NCBI RefSeq assembly: GCF_937874145.1
Contig: NZ_CALNBI010000437.1
Coordinates: 1-10,513, forward strand
DNA from: an uncultured Chitinophaga sp.
Lineage (GTDB): Bacteria; Bacteroidota; Bacteroidia; Chitinophagales; Chitinophagaceae
Length of the DNA: 10,513 nucleotides
Reading direction: 5' to 3'
Below the pieces are notes generated by a model that did no database searches, was not told the origin of the DNA, and was given only the letters and a program-made list of their open reading frames with translations. Each line of letters starts with the position of its first letter. Position 1 is the first letter of the stretch. The translations under genes were made by a program, and so were the position numbers. Below are positions 1-6,195 of this stretch, piece by piece.

Positions 1-1412
1 AGCGCATCGCCCAGCGTGTGCACCGGCTGACCTGCCTGCTCGCCGCAGGGCTTGAGGCGCGCGGCATCGTGCGGGTCAATCAGCATTTCTTCGACACCCT
101 GACCCTGGAAGTCGGCGGCGCGCAGACCATCGCGGATGCGCTGGAGTTTTGCTTCTTCCAGCAGCCAGTATTCGATGTCGAACGCCTCCTGCCGGGGCAG
201 CGAAGTGTACGCCGATACGGCTTCGGCTCCGCGCATCACGTTGATGGCGTTGATATAGAATTCAGCGGCTACGCGTGCCGTCTGTTTGTCTTTTGCAAAG
301 GTGAACATACCAATTCCCGGGCACAATATCACCACAGGATTCGGATCGCGCATGGCCGGGCTGTTGGGATGTTTGCAGGCGCCGTAATAATCCGCGTACA
401 TTTTCCGGTATGCTTCGAAGGCGGCTTCCAGCTTTGTGCGGTCTGCCGCCGTTTCGGGATGCACCACCAGCGGGCTGATTTTGGTGCGCAGGAAGTGGTC
501 GGGGCAGGAGGTGCCGAGGGGCGCGAGGCGCTCCAGGTCGTTCGAGTGAATGAACTGCAGCACGCGCTCGTCGTCGGTGAAGTGGCCGATCATCCGCTGG
601 TGCGATGAGGCAAGCCCCCTGAGCACGGGCGCCAGCTCCGCCGCCTGCGCGAGCCTTTCTGCTTTGGGGAGCGCTTCCATGCGGGGGCCGCCGAATACGG
701 GGCGCGCCTTGCCGGGGTTTTTCTCCAGGTATTCCGCACACTGCTCGATTACTTCCAGCGTGTTGATATAGGATTCGTAAGCCGTATCGCCCCAGGTGAA
801 GAGCCCGTGCGAGCCGAGCATGATGCCGCGGATGCCGGGGTTTTCGTCGAGGCAGGCCTTCAGCTGCAGACCGAGGTCGAAGCCCGGGCGCTGCCAGGGC
901 ACCCAGCCGATCTTGCCGTTGAACAATTCTTTGGTGATCTGCTCCCCGTCTTTCGCTGCGGCGATGGCGATCGCGGCGTCCGGGTGCAGGTGGTCGATAT
1001 GTTTGAACGGCAGGAAACCGTGCAGGGGCGTATCGATGGAAGGTGCTTTGGATTTGAGGTCGTAAATGCAATGATCGAAGAGCGCTACCATTTCGTCTTC
1101 CATCTGCATGCCTTTGTAGATATTTTTCAGGCTGCGGAGGCGGTCCACATACAGCGCGGCGAGGCCGCTGCGCTGGAGCGTGCCGAGGTCGCCGCCGGAG
1201 CCTTTCACCCACATCACTTCCACAGGCTTGCCGGTGAGGGGATCCGGCGCGGTGGCCTTGCAGCTGGTGTTGCCGCCGCCATAATTGGTGAGCCGCAGGT
1301 CAGCTCCCAGGAGGTTGGACCGGTAGATCAACAGGGCCACTTCATCGCCGGCCATCGCGGCGGCTTTGGCCTCATCCCATAAATAACTTACATGTTTGAA
1401 TTGCTTCGTCAT
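1..1412 (-). CDS. rhaD: Bifunctional rhamnulose-1-phosphate aldolase / short-chain dehydrogenase, N-terminal part (cut by left edge)
   Basis: Cytoplasmic enzyme of L-rhamnose breakdown. The N-terminal class II (zinc) aldolase domain splits L-rhamnulose-1-phosphate into dihydroxyacetone phosphate and L-lactaldehyde; in this fused family a C-terminal short-chain dehydrogenase handles the lactaldehyde. The frame is open from the ATG at 1412 to the window edge, giving 470 complete codons and no stop. Visible motifs are NYGGGNTS (43-50), WVKGSGGDLG (68-77), HIDHLHPDA (138-146) and GSHGLFTWG (201-208 region). By analogy with E. coli RhaD, H141, H143 and H202 are the likely metal ligands. The dehydrogenase nucleotide-binding glycine motif has not been reached, so that domain is inferred from the family and from the absence of a stop. 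The start lies 7 bp after the rhaT stop, so the two genes are probably co-transcribed. Confidence is high for the aldolase domain and moderate for the fusion. Confidence 0.9.
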   Translation of the reverse strand, partial: MTKQFKHVSYLWDEAKAAAMAGDEVALLIYRSNLLGADLRLTNYGGGNTSCKATAPDPLTGKPVEVMWVKGSGGDLGTLQRSGLAALYVDRLRSLKNIYKGMQMEDEMVALFDHCIYDLKSKAPSIDTPLHGFLPFKHIDHLHPDAAIAIAAAKDGEQITKELFNGKIGWVPWQRPGFDLGLQLKACLDENPGIRGIMLGSHGLFTWGDTAYESYINTLEVIEQCAEYLEKNPGKARPVFGGPRMEALPKAERLAQAAELAPVLRGLASSHQRMIGHFTDDERVLQFIHSNDLERLAPLGTSCPDHFLRTKISPLVVHPETAADRTKLEAAFEAYRKMYADYYGACKHPNSPAMRDPNPVVILCPGIGMFTFAKDKQTARVAAEFYINAINVMRGAEAVSAYTSLPRQEAFDIEYWLLEEAKLQRIRDGLRAADFQGQGVEEMLIDPHDAARLKPCGEQAGQPVHTLGDA

Positions 1413-1419
1413 CGATCAA

Positions 1420-2475
1420 TTAATTTTCAAGTGAAGTGCCGTACCCTACCAGCATGACAGACAAAATAATCGTGGCGATTCCCGCCAGTACCGTCCGGTA
1501 GGTTTTGGGGGACACGCCTTTCCATTCTTTCAGCGCAAACCCCCATAACGTGGAAATCAGAATGATAAAGGCCATGTGGAGGATCCACGAGCCGGCGCCG
1601 TTGCCGAGCTTGCTTTCTCCCATACCATAGAAGAAAAACTGCATGAACCAGGTGGTGCCGGCCAGGGTGGAAAAGAAGTAATTCGCGGCCAGGGGCGTCC
1701 CCTTGTTCGTATAATCTTTAAAAGAACGGTTGCGGGCGTTGAGGATCATGCACCAGATGAAGTTGGTCGTCAACCCGCCGAGCATGATCACGACAAAAGT
1801 TACGTTGTTGGCGAAGAGCGGATTGGCGCCGTTGGCCACCGCTTCCTTGCCCATGGAGCCTCCGGCGGAAATCGCGAAGCTCATGCAGGCACTGAGGATG
1901 CCGGAGATGCTGGCCACGGTCAAACCTTTCTTCAGGTCGAATTCGCGGATATTTTCCTGCTTCTGGTCGTCGGTCAGCTCCTTTTCTTTCCGCATCCCTG
2001 CTTTGCCGCTGATCATGATCCCGAGCAGGCAAACCGCCACGCCGAGGAGTACGAACACGCCGCCGTGGGTGCTGATCATCGCGCCGAAAGTATGTTCGCT
2101 ATCCGCCATAATGCTGCGGTAGATCGGGGGAATGAGCGCGCCGAAGGCGGAACAGAACCCTAATGCCACGGCCATCCCGAGGCTCATGCCGAGGTAGCGC
2201 ATGGACAAGCCGAACGTCAGCCCGCCGATGCCCCAGAGCACGCCCAGGAAGTACGTCCAGAACAAGGTGGCGCCGTCGGTGTTTTTGATGATGTCCATGA
2301 ACCCCGGCACGGTGAGCCATGCCGCGATAAACGGAACGATCAGCCACGAAAAGAGCCCGCCGGTGATCCAGTAACTTTCCCAGCTCCAGCCCCTGACTTT
2401 CTTGTATGGCAGATAAAAACTTCCGGAGGCGAACCCGCCCAGCAAATGGAAGAACAATCCCAGGATAGCATTCAT
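1420..2475 (-). CDS. rhaT: L-rhamnose/H+ symporter RhaT
   Basis: Inner-membrane transporter that imports L-rhamnose with protons. It is 351 residues, close to E. coli RhaT (about 344), and resembles it along its whole length. The N-terminal part carries FYLPYKKV followed by WSWESYW, matching the FYAPFKKV...WSWET pattern of the E. coli protein. WGIGGLTFGLSMRYLGMSLG falls at about residues 80-100, an EFDLKKGL stretch precedes the second half, and WFMQFFFYGMG and FALKEWKGV lie near the C-terminus. About ten hydrophobic segments alternate with short charged loops, with a longer lysine/glutamate-rich cytoplasmic loop near residues 160-182. The ATG at 2473-2475 matches the usual RhaT N-terminus. 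It is the first gene of a minus-strand operon with the aldolase/dehydrogenase and is divergent from the GntR-type regulator, which probably controls it. Confidence 0.93.
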   Translation of the reverse strand: MNAILGLFFHLLGGFASGSFYLPYKKVRGWSWESYWITGGLFSWLIVPFIAAWLTVPGFMDIIKNTDGATLFWTYFLGVLWGIGGLTFGLSMRYLGMSLGMAVALGFCSAFGALIPPIYRSIMADSEHTFGAMISTHGGVFVLLGVAVCLLGIMISGKAGMRKEKELTDDQKQENIREFDLKKGLTVASISGILSACMSFAISAGGSMGKEAVANGANPLFANNVTFVVIMLGGLTTNFIWCMILNARNRSFKDYTNKGTPLAANYFFSTLAGTTWFMQFFFYGMGESKLGNGAGSWILHMAFIILISTLWGFALKEWKGVSPKTYRTVLAGIATIILSVMLVGYGTSLEN

Positions 2476-2494
2476 AAAACGTGGATTTTTGTAA

Positions 2495-2503
2495 GTGACT
2501 CAC
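2495..2503. promoter_or_regulatory. Candidate operator dyad in the rhaT/regulator intergenic region
   Basis: GTGACTCAC is a perfect 4+4 dyad (GTGA/TCAC) around a central C. It lies about 20 bp upstream of the rhaT ATG in the only intergenic space shared with the divergent GntR-type regulator. GntR proteins bind short palindromes as dimers, so this is a reasonable operator candidate. A 9-bp dyad can arise by chance, and no second copy was seen in the gap. Confidence 0.3.
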
Positions 2504-2570
2504 AAAATATGCAAAGCGTCCGGAATCACTGTCATGCCCCGTCCTGCCTGTGTTTTTTCAATTATTTCAC

Positions 2571-2577
2571 TACTTTG
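2571..2577 (+). promoter_or_regulatory. Near-consensus -7 box for the rhamnose regulator
   Basis: TACTTTG is one base short of the Bacteroidota -7 consensus TAnnTTTG and ends about 10 bp before the ATG at 2587. If it is used, the 5' leader would be only a few bases long. No clear -33 TTTG is visible at the expected spacing, so this is weak. Confidence 0.25.
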
Positions 2578-2586
2578 GGAGACGTT

Positions 2587-3615
2587 ATGAAAACACCAGA
2601 CATCCTCCGGCATATCGCCATCGACGACTTCTCCGCCACGCCGAAATACCAGCAGCTGGCCGACGCGCTTTTGCAGGCGATCGGCGAGGGAAAGATCAAG
2701 CAGAACGACATCCTTCCATCCATCAACGAGCTTTCCTACAAGCTGGACATCTCGCGCGACACGGCCGAGAAATCGCTGAAGCTGCTGAAGGCCCGCGGGA
2801 TATTGGGCTCCGTGCCGGGGAAAGGATATTTCGTGCAGCAAACGGGGCTGCGGCAGCAGTTCAAAATCCTGTTGCTTTTCAACAAGCTCAGCGAGCATAA
2901 AAAAATCATCTACGACGCCTTCGCCGGCAAACTGGGCGACGCGGCCAGCATCGACTTCTATATCTACAACAGCGATTTCGGGTTGTTCAAAAAATTGCTG
3001 CAAAGAAACCTGTCGGAATACACGCATGTGGTGATCCTCCCGCATTTCCGGGAGCGCGTGGAGGTGGAGGAGTTGCTGAATGACATCCCGCGGGAAAAGC
3101 TGATCCTGCTCGACAAAAAGCTGAAGGGGGTAACGGGCGGTTACGGGGCGGTGTACGAGAATTTCCGGGAGAACATTTACGAGGCGCTGGAGGCGTTGCG
3201 GGAGCGGCTGGAGCATTACCAGGCGCTGACGCTCATTTTCCCGGAGAACTCTTATTACCCGGACGAGATCCGCGACGGGTTCCTGCAGTTCTGCCAGGAT
3301 TATGCGTTCCCTGCGCGGGTGGTGCATGACCTGACGGCGGGTGGCGTGCGGCCCGGGGAGGTGTATATCAACCTGCGGGAAAGCGACCTGGTGGAGCTGA
3401 TCGGGAAGACGCGGGCGCAAGGGCTGACGCCGGGGAAGGATGCGGGGATCGTTTCGTACAATGAAACACCGCTGAAACCCTTTATCCTGAATGGTTTGAC
3501 GACGATATCGACAGACTTCCAGCTGATGGGCGAGCTGGCGGCGGGGATGATCCTGGACGGGGCGCTGTCGCAGGTGGAGGTTCCCTTCCGTGTGACGCCA
3601 CGGGCTTCGCTCTGA
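2587..3615 (+). CDS. GntR-family regulator with periplasmic-binding-protein-like effector domain, probably of the rhamnose genes
   Basis: DNA-binding regulator of 342 residues. A GntR winged helix-turn-helix spans about residues 20-85: PKYQQLADAL (19-28), the family-typical LPS (43-45), the recognition region to about residue 67, and the wing GKGYFV (78-83). The rest resembles a LacI/periplasmic-binding sugar-sensing domain, with GIVSYNETPL and LTTISTDFQLMGELAAGMIL near the C-terminus. It is divergent from rhaT and the aldolase/dehydrogenase, so control of the rhamnose operon by rhamnose or a derivative is inferred. The ATG at 2587 was chosen because the GntR domain begins about 20 residues later. 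An in-frame ATG at 2446 would add 47 unrelated residues and overlap rhaT. The later half uses many GAG, GTG, CTG and GCG codons, giving it a purine-rich look unlike tig and clpP. Confidence 0.85.
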   Translation: MKTPDILRHIAIDDFSATPKYQQLADALLQAIGEGKIKQNDILPSINELSYKLDISRDTAEKSLKLLKARGILGSVPGKGYFVQQTGLRQQFKILLLFNKLSEHKKIIYDAFAGKLGDAASIDFYIYNSDFGLFKKLLQRNLSEYTHVVILPHFRERVEVEELLNDIPREKLILLDKKLKGVTGGYGAVYENFRENIYEALEALRERLEHYQALTLIFPENSYYPDEIRDGFLQFCQDYAFPARVVHDLTAGGVRPGEVYINLRESDLVELIGKTRAQGLTPGKDAGIVSYNETPLKPFILNGLTTISTDFQLMGELAAGMILDGALSQVEVPFRVTPRASL

Positions 3616-3678
3616 AGCCATCCATGCTGATGTTTCCTTATATGAGCTGCCGTAGGGCATAAATTCACGAAAACGCGC

Positions 3679-3686
3679 TATCTTCG
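3679..3686 (+). promoter_or_regulatory. Possible -7 box upstream of the structured region and tig
   Basis: TATCTTCG differs from the Bacteroidota consensus TAnnTTTG at one position. Initiation just downstream would give tig a leader of about 235 bases containing all the inverted repeats. No TTTG -33 element is seen at the right distance. I see no better match close to the tig start. Confidence 0.3.
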
Positions 3687-3766
3687 CGCTTCGCCGGCAG
3701 TGGCATTTTTTTACAAACCGTTGAGATCTATCGCTTTATCCAGGGCCTGACTTGCGTCGGGGGGCT

Positions 3767-3806
3767 GGCGGGAGTGATATTCTGTCGGTCTGACGGCCCT
3801 CCCGCC
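3767..3806. repeat. 8-bp perfect GC-rich inverted repeat
   Basis: GGCGGGAG at 3767-3774 pairs exactly with CTCCCGCC at 3799-3806 across a 24-base loop. Seven of the eight pairs are not A-T, so the stem should be stable. No T-run follows, and the next bases start another small hairpin (3806-3822). Confidence 0.7.
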
Positions 3807-3821
3807 CTGCTAAAAAGGCAG

Positions 3822-3880
3822 GTTTCCCGTACTGCGGGGCCGTGGCACAATCTTGGTTGGCAGGATTGGGCACGGGAAAC
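3822..3880. repeat. 9-bp perfect inverted repeat enclosing a 5-bp inner stem
   Basis: GTTTCCCGT at 3822-3830 is the exact reverse complement of ACGGGAAAC at 3872-3880. The 41-base interior holds CAATC (3848-3852) and GATTG (3864-3868) around an 11-base loop, giving a long hairpin with a large asymmetric 5' bulge. No T-run follows directly on either side, so a simple intrinsic terminator is unlikely. Confidence 0.7.
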
Positions 3881-3928
3881 AGCAAACAATATTTATTTTC
3901 TGTGTTTTAATATTAACAAAAAGCAAAA

Positions 3929-5299
3929 ATGGCAACCGTAACCAGAGAGAACATTGGTTTATTAAATGATAAGATCACTGTGAAAGTGAGCCAGGAAGAT
4001 TACCTTCCGAATTTCGAGAAAGCTGTCAAGCATTTTTCCAAAACAGCCAACATCCCTGGATTCCGGAAAGGCCAGGTTCCCGCCGGCATGATCAAGAAAA
4101 TGAGCGGCCAGGCGCTGTTTGCAGACGAAATTCTGAAAACGGTGGAAAAGGAACTGATGACTTACATCCAGAACGAGAAACTGGAGATCTTCGCCCAGCC
4201 CCTCTCCCTTGAGAATGAAGCAAAGAACTTCGATTACAATAAACCTGAAGCATTCGACTTCGCTTTTGAAGTAGGCCTGAAGCCTGCTTTCGACGTGGAT
4301 CCCCTGCTCGCGAAAACTTCCCTCACCCGCTACAATGTAAAGGTGACCGACGAGATCGTTGACCAGGAACTGGACCGCCTGCAGCTGAAAGGCGGCAAAT
4401 CCAGCGAGCCCGAAACCGTTACCGGCGAAAACAACGTGCTGAACCTCGAGTTCATCGAGACGGACAGCAAAGGCAACATCGCAGAAGGCGCCGAGAAGAA
4501 GGAAAACTCCCTCCTCGTGAAAACCTTCGCCGCTGCCGCGCAGGAAAAACTGATGGGCAAGAAAGTAGGCGACACAGTGGTGTTCCAGCTTTCCAAAGCT
4601 TTCGATAAAGACCGAATCGAATACATCACCAAAGATCTCGGCCTGGCCAATGATAAAGACGCTGCGAAAAAATACTTCCAGCTCACCATCACCAAACTCA
4701 CCCTGATCGAAAAGCGCGAACTGAACGAGGAATTCTTCAACGAAGTATACCCCGGCCAGAACATCGCTACCGCTGAAGCTTTCCGCGAAAAACTCCGCGA
4801 AGAGATCGGCAAGTACTGGAAACAGGAAGCTACGAACCACCTGCACAACGACCTGTTCGAGACGCTGGTGCACGAAACGCCTATCGAGCTTCCCAAAGAC
4901 TTCCTCAAACGCTGGCTGCAGAAAGGCGGCGAAAATCCGAAAACGGAAGCCGAAGCAGAACAGGAATACCCGAACTTCGACCATCAGCTGCGCTGGACAC
5001 TCATCAGCGACAAACTGATCCGCGATAACAAACTGGACGTTTCTTTCGACGAGCTGAAAGACAACGCACGTACCAAACTGATGTCTTACTACGGCCTCGG
5101 CGGCGAGCAGGCGGAGTGGATGGACAGCTACCTGGAGCGCCTGCTGCAGGATGAGAAGTATGTTGACCAGACGTATCGTGAGCTGATCACCCAGAAGCTG
5201 TTTGATTGGGCTGAAGCCAAGGTGAACGTAAAAGAAGAGGAAATTACTGCAGAAGAATTTGTTAAATTACCTCATAAACATCACCATCATGAACATTAA
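3929..5299 (+). CDS. tig: Trigger factor (ribosome-associated chaperone)
   Basis: Binds the ribosome exit tunnel through L23 and shields nascent chains. The protein has 456 residues, slightly longer than E. coli (432). The N-terminal ribosome-binding domain carries the signature GFRKGQVP (44-51). The middle region, about 165-255, corresponds to the FKBP-like prolyl isomerase domain but lacks the recognisable GFEDGIKG-type active-site segment; it reads EKLMGKKVGDTVVF instead, so isomerase activity is doubtful. The rest is the helical C-terminal chaperone domain, rich in charged residues. The protein ends in a histidine-rich tail, KHHHHEH (450-456), which may bind metals or may be a by-product of overlap with the next gene. 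The ATG at 3929 starts MATVTRENIG, a normal trigger-factor N-terminus. The stop overlaps the clpP start by 11 bases, implying one operon and coupled translation. Confidence 0.93.
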   Translation: MATVTRENIGLLNDKITVKVSQEDYLPNFEKAVKHFSKTANIPGFRKGQVPAGMIKKMSGQALFADEILKTVEKELMTYIQNEKLEIFAQPLSLENEAKNFDYNKPEAFDFAFEVGLKPAFDVDPLLAKTSLTRYNVKVTDEIVDQELDRLQLKGGKSSEPETVTGENNVLNLEFIETDSKGNIAEGAEKKENSLLVKTFAAAAQEKLMGKKVGDTVVFQLSKAFDKDRIEYITKDLGLANDKDAAKKYFQLTITKLTLIEKRELNEEFFNEVYPGQNIATAEAFREKLREEIGKYWKQEATNHLHNDLFETLVHETPIELPKDFLKRWLQKGGENPKTEAEAEQEYPNFDHQLRWTLISDKLIRDNKLDVSFDELKDNARTKLMSYYGLGGEQAEWMDSYLERLLQDEKYVDQTYRELITQKLFDWAEAKVNVKEEEITAEEFVKLPHKHHHHEH

Positions 5300-6002
5300 T
5301 AACGAATTCCGGAAATATGCGATCCACCACAGAGGAATCAGCAGCCTGGTTGTAGATAGTTACGCCCGTAGCTCGAATTTCAACGCGCTTACCCCCTATA
5401 TCCTGGAGGAGCGTCAGCTGAATATGCAGCAGATGGACGTGTTTTCCCGACTGATGGCCGACCGTATCATCTTTTTGGGTGACCCGGTGAACGACTATGT
5501 GGCGAATGTGATCACCGCACAGTTGTTGTTCCTGGAGTCTGCCGACCGCAACCGCGACATCCAGATGTACATCAACAGCCCCGGTGGCTCCGTATATGCC
5601 GGTCTGGGTATCTATGATACCATGCAGATCGTTTCGCCCGACATCGCCACTATCTGTACCGGTATGGCCGCCTCCTTCGGCGCCGTGCTGCTGGTAGCCG
5701 GCACGAAAGGCAAGCGTACCGCCCTGAAGCACGCCCGTGTGATGATCCACCAGCCACATGGCGGTGCGGAAGGCCAAACTTCCGACATCGAGATCACGGC
5801 ACGTGAGTTCGTAAAGCTGAAGAAAGAGCTGAACGAAATCATCGCCGGCCACTGCGGCCAGCCCGTGAAGAAAGTGGAGAAAGACGGTGACCGTGACTTC
5901 TGGATGACAGCCGACGAAGCCAAGGAATATGGCATCATCGACGACGTACTGGATAAAAATCCCCGTAAGAAAGCTGCGGAAGGCAATGGTACCGCCCAGT
6001 AA
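5289..6002 (+). CDS. clpP: ATP-dependent Clp protease proteolytic subunit ClpP
   Basis: Serine peptidase that forms the 14-subunit degradation chamber fed by ClpX (and ClpA/C where present). It is 237 residues from the ATG at 5289. The catalytic triad is S129 in GMAAS, H154 in VMIHQP and D203 in GDRDFW; the spacings of 25 and 49 residues equal those in E. coli ClpP. The YINSPGGSVYAGLGIYDTM block (94-112) and the EITARE helix (168-173) are also typical. The ATG at 5289 gives MNINNEFRKYA, the expected Bacteroidota N-terminus. A TTG at 5259 would add ten unconserved residues inside tig. The gene overlaps tig by 11 bases and is followed by a strong terminator, so tig-clpP is a two-gene unit separate from clpX. 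The C-terminal tail after residue 220 is lysine/alanine-rich and variable. Confidence 0.95.
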   Translation: MNINNEFRKYAIHHRGISSLVVDSYARSSNFNALTPYILEERQLNMQQMDVFSRLMADRIIFLGDPVNDYVANVITAQLLFLESADRNRDIQMYINSPGGSVYAGLGIYDTMQIVSPDIATICTGMAASFGAVLLVAGTKGKRTALKHARVMIHQPHGGAEGQTSDIEITAREFVKLKKELNEIIAGHCGQPVKKVEKDGDRDFWMTADEAKEYGIIDDVLDKNPRKKAAEGNGTAQ

Positions 6003-6019
6003 CTTAGGGACAAACGCAT

Positions 6020-6053
6020 AAAAAAGGCGCTTCTGAACGGAAGCGCCTTTTTT
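6020..6053 (+). terminator. Intrinsic terminator after clpP
   Basis: GGCGCTT (6026-6032) pairs perfectly with AAGCGCC (6041-6047) around an 8-base loop. An A-run precedes the stem and a six-T run follows it, so the A/T runs can extend the stem and make it partly bidirectional. It lies 18 bp after the clpP stop and separates tig-clpP from clpX. Confidence 0.9.
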
Positions 6054-6137
6054 CTTGCCGCCTGTGTAAAAGACCGGTCGGGCCGTGCCCGGCGGCATTC
6101 CGGCCTATTTGCCCTTCTCAAACCCGCAAAAAATGCG

Positions 6138-6145
6138 TAAATTTG
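6138..6145 (+). promoter_or_regulatory. clpX promoter -7 box
   Basis: TAAATTTG matches the Bacteroidota -7 consensus TAnnTTTG exactly. It lies downstream of the clpP terminator and 50 bp before the clpX ATG, giving a leader of about 45 bases. A TTTG at 6108-6111 could be the -33 element, but its 26-base spacing is longer than usual. Confidence 0.6.
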
Positions 6146-6195
6146 TACCCTTGTAAATCAGGCAAAAACAGCCTTACATTCAAAAAATCTGATAA

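Larger units (their letters stand above)
3740..3885 (+). ncRNA. Candidate structured RNA or tig leader (unidentified)
   Basis: Perfect complementary arms seen directly are GGCGGGAG (3767-3774) with CTCCCGCC (3799-3806), CCTGC (3806-3810) with GCAGG (3818-3822), GTTTCCCGT (3822-3830) with ACGGGAAAC (3872-3880), and within the last stem CAATC (3848-3852) with GATTG (3864-3868). A further pair, AGGGCC (3742-3747) with GGCCCT (3795-3800), shares bases 3799-3800 with the first stem, so these two can only form as alternatives. I do not recognise a known RNA family: the conserved parts of tmRNA, RNase P RNA, SRP RNA or common riboswitches are not visible. The strand is assigned only from the direction of tig. 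A leader, a small RNA, or a protein-binding DNA region are all possible. Confidence 0.3.
3616..3928. other. 313-base gap before tig with strong inverted repeats
   Basis: I find no convincing protein-coding frame here. The left part (3616-3690) is plain and contains a TATCTTCG box resembling a -7 element. The middle (about 3740-3880) holds several perfect inverted repeats, listed separately. The right part (3881-3928) is AT-rich and leads into the tig ATG. No clear terminator for the upstream regulator gene is visible. The gap probably contains the tig promoter and either a long structured leader or a separate small RNA. Confidence 0.6.

Noticed and set aside
262..1212. A 316-codon minus-strand frame within the aldolase gene
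   Set aside because: The product is arginine/proline-rich without motifs. Another minus-strand frame, starting at 1412, carries all the class II aldolase motifs and is open to the window edge.
2446..2586. An upstream in-frame start for the GntR regulator
   Set aside because: It would add 47 residues without family resemblance and overlap the rhaT coding start. The ATG at 2587 fits the family.
2500..3660. A 386-codon open frame on the minus strand opposite the GntR regulator
   Set aside because: It is antisense to a gene with clear GntR motifs; the product is rich in R, Q, L and H without recognisable domains.
3740..3885. Identification as tmRNA, 6S RNA, RNase P RNA, SRP RNA or a cobalamin/TPP riboswitch
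   Set aside because: The conserved core motifs of these RNAs were looked for by eye and not found, so the element is left unnamed.
3962..4984. A 340-codon open frame on the minus strand opposite tig
   Set aside because: It is exactly antisense to a well-recognised trigger factor, and its product is a low-complexity F/L/V-rich string matching no family. It is a codon-bias shadow.
5259..5288. A TTG start for clpP
   Set aside because: It adds ten unconserved residues inside tig. The ATG at 5289 gives the expected MNINNEFRKYA start.
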